A stretch of 64,000 bases of DNA from Selaginella moellendorffii (lineage: Eukaryota; Streptophyta; Lycopodiopsida; Selaginellales; Selaginellaceae). The translations under genes and the position numbers were made by a program. The DNA lies in contig NW_003314262.1 of assembly GCF_000143415.4 (NCBI RefSeq), positions 3,620,620 through 3,684,619 of the forward strand, read 5' to 3'. Below are positions 53,939 through 62,900 of the stretch, in pieces (the first letter of the stretch is position 1; every line of letters starts with the position of its first letter). The notes under the pieces were generated by a model. The model did no database searches, was not told the origin of the DNA, and saw nothing but the letters and a program-made list of their open reading frames with translations.

Positions 53939-56900
53939 AATCCACCTTTGTTGCAGTCGGGAAACAACCCTGTCCAAATAGAGTAGGAGCTATCTATTTG
54001 GACTCTCCTAATAAAAATCACTTTTCTTCTTTATCAAGCTCCTCACCACCTTTCATCAAAGCCACCACCAATTTCTGCAACTTCCGCATCCCATGTCTCC
54101 TTTCTTTCACCGGACAATTAGGACTCAAGGCTTTGGCGCTACTGGACTCGGATGCAACTTCCTGCTTCATGAACACGAACTTTGCTGCCCGACATCACAT
54201 TCCTCTTTCTTCTACCATACAGGATCTGAGGGTTGAAGGCATTGGCGGGCATTTTGTGTCTCCATCTTCTGGACTTAGGGAAACGTTGCCCATTCGAGTA
54301 CACATCGGGTCCACCATCACCGATATTGCCTTCAACATCATCAACAGCAAGTCCTCTTCTGTGGTGCTCGGTCTTCCTTGGTTCCAACTACATCAGCCTC
54401 ATATCTGTTGGAAGGAATTACAGCTCATCTCTCCCACATCACCATCTCCCATGGCTTCCCCTGCTGTTCATCGAGTCCGAATCAGGAAAAGTTCCCTAAA
54501 CTCAAATTGGGGTTCTGTTCTTGACTCTACGAAGTTTTCACCCTCTTCTTTTTCCTCTCTTCCATTTTACATTGGACAGTATCCTCGTCTCATCATTCCA
54601 TTTAGTCGTACGCCTCCTCCTATCTCCACAATCACTATGAAAGAACTCCTTCATAAAGAACCTATTTTCCTTTTTGCTTTATATATTTTTCCTGTCAGTC
54701 TTCCTGAGAAGTATCATGATTTTGGGGATGTGTTTGACAAGAAAAAAGATAGTGTACTGCCTATTCATCAGCCTTATGACTGTCTTATTGATTTAAAGGA
54801 AGGAGCGTCACCTTTGTGGGGGCCTATCTACGAGTTATCCCCATCCGAGCTTAAGGCCCTCAAAGAGTATGTGGATGAGAACCTTGCCTCGGGGTACATT
54901 TAGCATTCGCAGTCCCCGGCTGGAGCGCTTGTCTTCTTTATCAAGAAGAAGGATGGGAGTTTGCAACTAGTCATCGACTACCGAGGTTTGAACAAGGTGA
55001 CTGTTCAGGACCGTTATCCACTGCCCCTGATCTCGGACTTGTTGGAACGCCTCGGTGGTGCCCGCTTCTTCACCAAGATCAACCTCCATGGAGCATACAA
55101 CCTGATCTGGATCTGGCCTGGTGATGAATGGAAGACTGCGTTCCAAACCCGCTATGGCCACTTCGAGTACACTGTCATGCCATTTGGCTTGACAAATGCT
55201 CCAGCAGTTTTCCAACACATGGCGAACGACATCTTTCGGGAGTTTCTTGATCAGATGGTGATCGTCTACCTCGATGACATCCTCATCTACTCAAAAACTC
55301 AGGAGGAGCACGACGAACATGTACGCAAGGTGCTGGCGAAGCTGTGAGAACACGGCCTATACGCGAAGCTTGAGAAATGTTCCTTCAATCAGCAATCTGT
55401 GGAGTTCCTTGGGTACATTATCACTCCTGAGGGTATCACGATGGATCCTGCCAAAGTCAAGACTATTCTCGAATGGGAGCCTCCACAATTAATGTCGGAT
55501 GTTCAGGTTTTCCTTGGCTTCGCCAACTTCTACTGCAAATTCATTGATCACTACTCTAACATTGTCCTTCCTCTCACGCATCTCACTTGCAAGGATGTTC
55601 CCTTCTCTTGGTCTGCTGCTGCCCAGCAGGCCTTCGACACACTCAAGGGGGCCTTCAATTCTGCTCCTGTCTTGATCCATGCTGATCCCTCACAACCTTT
55701 CTTCATTGAGGCTGACACCTCCGACTTTGCCGTCGGTGTTGTGCTATCTCAACTTGGAGCGGATCACGAACTTCATCTGATCGCTTTCCATTCTTGGAAA
55801 TTCCAACCTGCGGAGATCAATTACAAAATCCACGACAAGGAGCTCCTTGCCATCGTGGATTCCTTTGGAGAGTGGCGCCGTTTCTTGGAGGGGGCAGGCC
55901 ATCAAACAACAGTCTGGATGGATCACAAAAATCTCTAATACTTTGCCACTTCCCGAGTTTTGAGCTGTCGTCAAGCATGGTGGGCACAATTCCTGAGTTG
56001 GTTTGACTTTGTTATCAAGTACAGACCTGGAAAGCTTCAAGGCCTTCCTAATGCTCTTTCAAGGCACTCTTATCTTAGTCTCAAGCCTAGTAATCCTGCC
56101 TTCGATCAACAGGATCAAGTTATCTTTGGTCCTGATCGGCTTCAAGTTATGGCAATTTCCCTGGCCCCTTAGGATTCCTCTTTGATGAATGCAATCAGAA
56201 ATGATCTTCAATCCGATGACCTTGCCAGTGACATTTTCCCCGATCTTTAGGCTGGACACCCAGTGAACTCCCGACTGCCGGCGATTTGACGAGTTCGAGT
56301 TCTTAGATGGCTTGTTGTACCGTGGGGAGCAGCTTTACGTTCCTGAAGGTGATGCTCAAAGGTTGGTCCTGATGGCATGCCACGATAGCCTGACTGCTGG
56401 TCACTTCGGCATCACAAAGACCTATGAGTTGGTTGCACAGGACTTTTGGTGGGCTCACATGAACGACTACATCAAAACTTTTGTTACCTCCTGTGACATT
56501 TGCGCCCGAAATAAGGTACCTCGCCGCCTTCCTTCAGGTTTGCTTCGTTCCCTCCCGGTCCCTTTAGGTCCTTAGGAATCCATCTCCATGGATTTCTTGA
56601 GTGATCTTCCGCGTTCTGGAGGCTTCAATAGCATTTTAGTCGTGATGGATCGCTTCACAAAGATGGTGCACTTCCTATTGTGTACCAAGGAGTTTTCGGG
56701 CGAGGACATGGCAAAACTAGTATTCAGGGAAATTTTCCGGCTTCATGGGATTCCTGTAGATGTGGTTTCGGATCGGGGACCTCAGTTCATCTCTCATTTT
56801 TGGCAACGGTTTTTGCAGCTGCTTGGAGTGAAGGCCAACCTCTCTTCAGCATATCATCCTCAAACTGATGGACAGTTCAAGCAAATGATTCAGATGTTAG

Positions 56901-58240
56901 AACAATTCCTGAGGTGCTTCATCAACTATCATCAGGATGAATGGTTTGATATCCTTCCCCTTGCTGAGTTCTCCTATAACAACTCTGTTCACTCCTCTCT
57001 TCGAGTTTCCCCCTTCTTTGCGAACTCTGGCCGAAATCCCCGATTCAATCTCTCACTTCTTTCTCCATCTGAATCCTCTCATTCAAATCCCCACTCTGAG
57101 ACATTTGTCTCCAACCTCCAGGAAATCCACAACTCCATCTCCTTCCACCTCCATCATGCTCAGGAATCTCACAAAACATTTGCCAATGCCCATCGTCAGG
57201 ATTGTCCCCCTTACAATATTGGGGATAAAGTCTGGTGTAAGCAACCAAAGGGAACGACTTGAGAGACGATCCATAGGGGTTCAAATATAGAAGGAAAGGG
57301 CCCATGAACAAGAGTGCACCCCCTTTTCCAATTGGTTAAGGGTCTTGGGATATTTGGGGTTAAGCGTCCTTGGGTTTGAATAGTACTGGGTTGGGTGACC
57401 TCCCGGGAAGTCTAAACTCAGGAGCTTACATTTGGTATCAGAGGGGTCTCGGGTCCGACTTTGTTGGTTGGCTAAGGAAATCACACCACATGTTGATTGA
57501 CATCTGGCTGGTCCAGTTTGTTCCCGCTGGGCTTGACCCGAGGGGTAGGGTGTCAAGAGAGCGGGGCTCTCGGGAGAGCTGCGGCTCTCAGCTTCCGTTC
57601 ACGAGGGCGTGAACTTGCAGGGAAGCGTGGTGGATTGTAAGCAACCAAAGGGAACGACTTGAGAGACGATCCATAGGGGTTCAAATATAGAGGGAAAGGG
57701 CCCATGAACAAGAGTGCACCCCCTTTTCCAATTGGTTAAGGGTCTTGGGATATTTGGGGTTAAGCGTCCTTGGGTTTGAATAGTACTGGGTTGGGTGACC
57801 TCCCGGGAAGTCTAAACTCAGGAGCTTACATCTGGCTCCTTAGGCGAAATATCTCCACCACCAGGCCATGTCCCAAACTCGATTTCAAACGCCTCGGTCC
57901 TTTCCCTATCACTGCTATCATTAATCCTGTTACTTATCACCTTGCACTTCCCTCCTCCTATCAAATTCACCCTGTTTTTCACTCCTCTCTCCTTGAGCCT
58001 TATATTCCCAGTCCTATTCCAAATCGGGTCATTCCTCCGCCTCCACCAGTGTAGCTCGAGGATGGGTCTGAGTACGAGGTTCAGAACATCCTTGATTCCA
58101 AGATCTCACGGTCTAAACTCTACTATCTGGTCGACTGAAAGGGTTATGGACTTGAAGAACACACTTGGGAACCTGTGGACAACCTGATTCATTCTCCTAA
58201 CCTTGTTTAGGACTTCCACCGCCGCTATCCTTCTCGTCCC
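53939..58240 (+). pseudogene. Gypsy pol (PR-RT-RNase H-INT-chromodomain), broken
   Basis: Protease LLDSDATSCF (DSG altered to DSD) near 54146. Reverse transcriptase from about 54750 with [25 protein letters not shown] and YLDD (55269-55280). RNase H with EADTSDFAVGVVLS near 55710 and MDHKNL near 55920. The integrase zinc finger and HFGITKTYELVAQDFWW near 56405 are followed by the core, VVMDRFTKMVHF to YHPQTDGQ (56640-56875). The C-terminal domain is GDKVW, split by a TRIM at 57236-57835, then IHPVFHSSLLEPY. A chromodomain lies at about 58060-58240 (YYLVD, EEHTWEPVDNL). At least eight nonsense codons, including 54901, 55345, 55936, 56575 and 58136, plus a frameshift near 56270. Confidence 0.92.
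57236..57830 (+). mobile_element. TRIM element (family 2), copy inside the gypsy integrase
   Basis: LTRs 57236-57430 and 57636-57830 (195 bp each, nearly identical) begin TGTAAGCAACC and end GGAGCTTACA. The primer site TGGTATCAGAG (57433-57443) follows the left LTR. The 205-bp interior is non-coding and ends in GGGAAGCGTGGTGGAT. Flanked by TCTGG at 57231-57235 and 57831-57835. It interrupts the integrase codons directly after GDKVW. Confidence 0.95.
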
Positions 58241-58344
58241 AGTCCTCATTCTTTTTCTCCATCTCCCGTCCCTCGCTGCCCATCTCATCCTCCTCTTCGT
58301 TCTCATTCACATCCTCGTTCCACTCGTTCTTGAGGAGGGGGTGT

Positions 58345-58704
58345 TGTTAGAAATCCCCCAATTCATACCACATTCCTGAATCTTGCTAGATTCTTGACCT
58401 GCAGACCACATTCCTGATTCTCGAGACTTTTCCCTATTCCTGACTCTCTGATTTCCTGTACGATTCCTAAGTCTTGAGCCACATTCTTGATGATGATGTG
58501 ACGCCTCCTCGACCTCAGCTATATTTAGGCCATCCTCGATTCAAGAGTGGTGGAGCTTCATCAACCTATAGTATATATAGGTTAGCCTTGTTCCATTTCT
58601 CCACAATCTGAATCAACACCAGTCTAAGGTTTCTTCTTTATTTCCATTAGCTTTTCTCTTTGTCTTTTGCATTTTCCAGTTTTGATCTTGTTGGGGGTCT
58701 TGAC
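58345..58704 (+). repeat. Right LTR of the gypsy chromovirus
   Basis: Begins TGTTAGAAATCCCCC and ends CTTGACA, keeping the canonical TG...CA that the left copy has lost. Confidence 0.92.
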
Positions 58705-59505
58705 AAATGCATCAGCCACTTTATTATCACCTCTATGCTTATATTGGATCTCAACAAACATTTCTTGCAAGAACTCTTGCCAATGAGCAAGGCAACCTTG
58801 AAGATCCTTTTGTCAATTGAAATACTGAAAAGATTGTGTAAGCAACCAAAGGGAACGACTCAAGAGACGATCCATGGGGTTCAAATATAGAGGGAAAGGG
58901 CCCATGAACAAGAGTGCACCCCCTTTTCCAATCGGTTAAGGGTCTTGGGATATTTGGAGTTAAACGTCCTTGGGTTTGAATAGTACTAGGCTGGGTGACC
59001 TCTCGGGAAGTTCAAATTCAGAAGCTTACATTTGGTATTGGAGCGGTCTCAGATCCGACTCTGTTGGTTGGCTAAGGGAATCACACCACATGTTGATTGA
59101 CATCTGGTTGGTCCAGTTTGCTCCCACTGGACTCGACCCGAGGGGTAGGGTGTCAAGAGCGCGGGGCTCTCAGCTTCTGTTCACAAGGGCGTGAACTTGC
59201 AGGGAAGCGTGGTGGATTGTAAGCAACCAAAAGGAACGACTCGAAAGACGATCCATGGGGTTCAAATATAGAGGGAAAGGGCCCATGAACAAGAGTGCAC
59301 CCCCTTTTCCAATCGGTTAAGGGTCTTGGGATATTTGGGGTTAAACGTCCTTGGGTTTGAATAGTACTAAGCTAGGTGACCTCTCGGGAAGTCCAAATTC
59401 AGGAGCTTACAAATTGATGATCTAAATCCACATGGAAGTCCAATCCATACTAATGATGTTGCCATTCCTTCATAGCAGCAATCACAGCATACAACTCTGT
59501 TTAAT
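58705..59505 (-). pseudogene. Old Ty3/gypsy pol relic, 5' part (RNase H), interrupted by a TRIM
   Basis: Minus-strand RNase H remnant continuing the frame of 51185-52591: TELYAVIAAMKEWQHH near 59480, then DFHVDLDH, then (after the TRIM at 58837-59411) CLAHWQEFLQEMFVEIQYKH and DNKVADA at 58705. The next codons, LSRM, are found at 52591 on the far side of the chromovirus, confirming the nesting. RT and gag of this older element are not present to the right. Confidence 0.85.
58837..59411 (+). mobile_element. TRIM element (family 2), copy inside the old gypsy relic
   Basis: LTRs 58837-59030 and 59218-59411 begin TGTAAGCAACC and end GCTTACA. The primer-site-like TGGTATTGGAGCGG follows the left LTR. 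The flanks are GATTG (58832-58836) and AATTG (59412-59416), a target duplication with one mismatch. The interior is 187 bp, about 90 percent identical to the copy at 57236. More internal differences than in the other copy suggest an older insertion. Confidence 0.92.
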
Positions 59506-59511
59506 GGTAAA

Positions 59512-59979
59512 ATGTGAGATGGATGAGAATGCTGCTACCACTAGAACTCGATCTGAGAGCTGGCGCCTGATCTCCGGAGGTCGCCAGCTGAGGAGGGGTG
59601 CAAGAAGTGGTAGATCGGCAGGGAGAGAGACTCAAGTCAAAGATAATGCAAATAGAGGGTGCGATTCAGGAGTCTTGAAGTACAATGGAATGGGAAAGGA
59701 GATGGGGAACCCTAGCTGCGCTGGGGTCTCTCAAAACCACTCTCCTGTTGGCGGTTCTAACCGCCAGCATATGCCTAGAATAGAAATAAACTAGTAGTCG
59801 TTTGAACCTGGCTTTCAGTCGTGAGTGGAGCTGCTCCTAGGTGTGCATGTGTTAGGGGAGGTTTCCACTGCCCCCTGCTTGATCTAGGCGCCATCCTCGG
59901 GGCCATGATCAGTGTCCATTGCTTGGTGGTGGAGTTGGTTTGCTTCCGGAGCTCGCTGCAGGTGTCGCAGTCAGCGGCG
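59512..59979. other. Unassigned segment, probably 3' end of the right-hand gypsy
   Basis: Lies between the old relic and the long minus-strand gypsy frame. On the minus strand AGCAGGGGGCAGTGG near 59870 could be a polypurine tract, so 59520-59860 may be that element's 3' LTR. The partner LTR is outside the window, so this cannot be confirmed. A plus-strand open frame here has no family signature. Confidence 0.35.
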
Positions 59980-62900
59980 CTGCTGGGGGAGGGTTAGGTT
60001 ATCGTTGGGCTCACTGTCGGGCGCGTCTGAGCCATCATCATCCTCATACTCGGCGAGGAGCGCTTCAAGATGGTCAATGCGCTGCTGGTGCTCCTAGATG
60101 ATGGTGACTCCGTGGTGGTACTTGTCTCGCCAGTAGTTCTGCTGGCCAATGGGGTTGTTGTTGGCGCAAGAAGAGCTGGTGGCCATTGTCTTGATGCTCT
60201 GGATGTCGCCCTGGAGGTGGTGAATGGTGTTGTGGAGGTTGCCAATCTCCGCAACGAGCGGCTCATAGAATTCAGCGCGGACTGCGTTTCTGGTGTTGAT
60301 GAAGGCGCCATCGCAGGAGAGGTGCTGGGCAATGTCCTGAGCCTGGGGAACGCGGCCTCGGATGGCCTGGCTGATGTCATGACTGGCACGGCGCTCCAGA
60401 GCCTCGAAGAGCTTGCGATGGAGGTATCCGGGATCTTGCATCTTGTCTTCGTGTTCTTGGCGGATTTCGTGGTCGAAGGAGGCTCTGTCTTTGCGTACCT
60501 GGGACTGGAGTGGAGGCATGGTGGATTGCTGGTGCGGCTGAGATGCTTGGACTGGTGGAGAAGGCGCTGAAGGCAAGCCGTAGGGTGCTGAAACTGAGTT
60601 GGGAGCTGGGTTCTTGATGGGGTCGGCCGGCGTGATTTGGGGCGTTGATTGCTGCTGAGGTGGCTGATGCTGAGCAAATGCAGATGGATTGCGCTGATCT
60701 GTGGAGTTTGTTAAGATTTGACAGTGCTGAGTTGGCACGAATTTAATTATGGTCGTTGAATATGGACGGTCGAGATGAGGCGCTGTAATATTTGATGAAG
60801 AGCTCGGGTTTTTGCTGAATTTCAACGGGGCATCTGCTGTGGTGTTGAGAGTCGGATGTGCTGCTGATGGATGGAGAGGTTTAACATTGCCGGAGTTGAC
60901 GTGCCCGCTGGAGATCTTGCTGTTGCTGGTGGTGATATTGTCTGGGTGATGGGAATCGTTGTTGTCGTGGTGCTGGTCGCCAGTGAAAGCTTCTGAGTTG
61001 TTGAAGATTGGTGTTGGAGAAGGTGAACGAGCTCGGGGTCGGCTTGGAATGGATTGGTGCTGGTGGGGTTCTGTGGTGTTTGTGGTGTCCCTGTTGGTGA
61101 GGACGACGTACTCCGTGCTGCGGTGGCAGTTCTTACGTTGAGGAGTTTGACGAAGCTTGTGGGGGCGAGGTGGTGGAGATTCTTCGTCGGATGAGGTGTC
61201 TTCGCTGCTGGTCTTGCTGGGGGTGGGGCTGGGTGGTGGATGATGCTTCGATGAGGAGGGTTGGGCTTTCTTCTTGTGCGGTGGTGAGGGCAGGGTCTCG
61301 GTCGATGCTGAGTCGTCATCGTCAGCGTGGCTGTGTTCAGTCGAGGAGCTGGTAGACCAGGGCTGCTTGTCAGGGTGGGCGGCGTGCAAAGCGATGAGCA
61401 TCGGGAAGATCACGGTGGAGATGGTTTGGCCTCTCATAGGTTTCTCATTGATTTTCTTCAATTGCTTCGCCAGCATAGTGTTCAGGTGGCTGGCGACGTT
61501 GACTTGCTCTCCTCGGTCCATGGCATGATAGGCTTGGGTGGTAAGCTTGCTGATAGATTTGTCAGTGGGACGGAGGTCGTAGAGGAGGAGCAGGGCACGC
61601 AGCTTCTCCTGGTGTTCAGAAAGAACATCCTCCCACTTGGGCCCTTCTGTGGTTGGGGATGTGCCTGGCTTGAGGATGACCTTGGGAACCTCTTTGGGGA
61701 ACTTGTCAAGTCCTTTTCGAGGGATCTTGAAAACTTTGCTGAGCAGGGCTGGCGTGATGGTGATGGTGTTGATGTCATCCGAGATCGTGTTGCGGCTCTC
61801 GTCATACTTCTTGGCGAGCTTGCGGGCGAGGTGGTGATCGAATGGGGTTTTGAAGATCTCGAGGAGCTGGCCGAACCCCTGCTCGACCAGCCATGCCGTG
61901 ACTGCCTCGGTCGGAAGCTTGGGCAAGCTGTGGCAGACATACCTGAGGCATCTTGGGGGAATGGCTCTCATCTTGCGCTTGGGCATTGTTGCTGGAGCTG
62001 GTGGGTCGCTGGAAAGGGTGCTGGCGAGCTGCTGTTGGCGACTTAGGTTTGTGTCCCATGAAACCTGGTGGGGTTTACTTTGAACGGTGGCGATTGCGTG
62101 GCAAGATCTGAGGGCTGTGATCTGTTGTGGAGATGATGATCTGGCAGCTGAGATTGAGCGTTGTTGGACGGTGCAGATCTGATCTCGTGGAGTTGATCGG
62201 ACGGTAGCTTGGGACTCAGCGTTTTGTGCCGAGTTGAGTGGCGACTGGAGGGTTGTCCAGGAGAAATTGCCGGTGATGGTTTCTGAGTAGCGTGTTGGCC
62301 ATTGTTGATACCACGAGGCTTGCTGATTGTCGATGATGCTCATTGTGGTATCATCTGGTGTTACTTCTTGATACGGACGGCTGGTGTTGAGTGTTCGGTT
62401 CGAATGGCTGGGAGAGTGTTCGGGGAATCTCTCGGTTCCGGTGACGAGTTGCGGTCGGAAGTGTTGCTGAAAGGTGGTCTGGATGTTGCAGAGGTCGACG
62501 TAGTATGGTCGGAGCTTGTTGAGGTTGACAGTTTCAGTGAAGTCTCCGGCGAGGGTGGCGACTTTCGCTGTCGAGTTGGGGTAGAGTTCAGTGATAATGA
62601 AAGGTCCTTGCCACTTGGTTTTGAGCTTGTTGCCGAGCTGAGTGATTGGTCCTTGATACCAGAGTACATGATCGCCGGGAGAGTACTTCGGAGTCTTGTT
62701 TTGAGCGAGTCTTCGGTCGTGCCGGGCTTTTCTTTGCTTCTGGATGGTGTGGAGGGTCCACAAGGCATTGAGTCGGAGCTCGTCGAGTTTCTCGAGTTCG
62801 AGGAGTCGTTGCCGGAAGATGTGTCGGGGATCTAGGTCGTACTTCACCGCGACACGCATGCTGGGAATGATGAACTCGATTGGTGTTATGGCTTCTATTC

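Larger units (their letters stand above)
52592..58704 (+). mobile_element. Ty3/gypsy chromovirus, LTR to LTR, decayed
   Basis: LTRs 52592-52952 and 58345-58704 (about 95 percent identical) are flanked by the 5-bp duplication AATGC (52587-52591 and 58705-58709). A purine tract GAGGAGGGGG precedes the right LTR. Internal order is gag, protease, RT, RNase H, integrase, chromodomain, which is diagnostic for a Ty3/gypsy chromovirus. Nonsense codons and a few frameshifts disable it, and a TRIM element interrupts pol at 57236. The primer site after the left LTR (TTTGATTCAAATTG) is not one I recognise. Confidence 0.95.

Noticed and set aside
54139-54387. Minus-strand frames within the chromovirus pol
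   Set aside because: Shadows of the plus-strand protease/RT region.
59432-59794. 120-codon plus-strand frame as a host gene
   Set aside because: It begins inside the RNase H relic, crosses the element boundary and has no recognisable domain.
60070-60570. 166-codon plus-strand frame, and other plus-strand frames between 60 and 63.5 kb
   Set aside because: Antisense shadows of the long minus-strand gypsy frame, whose integrase motifs fix the coding strand.
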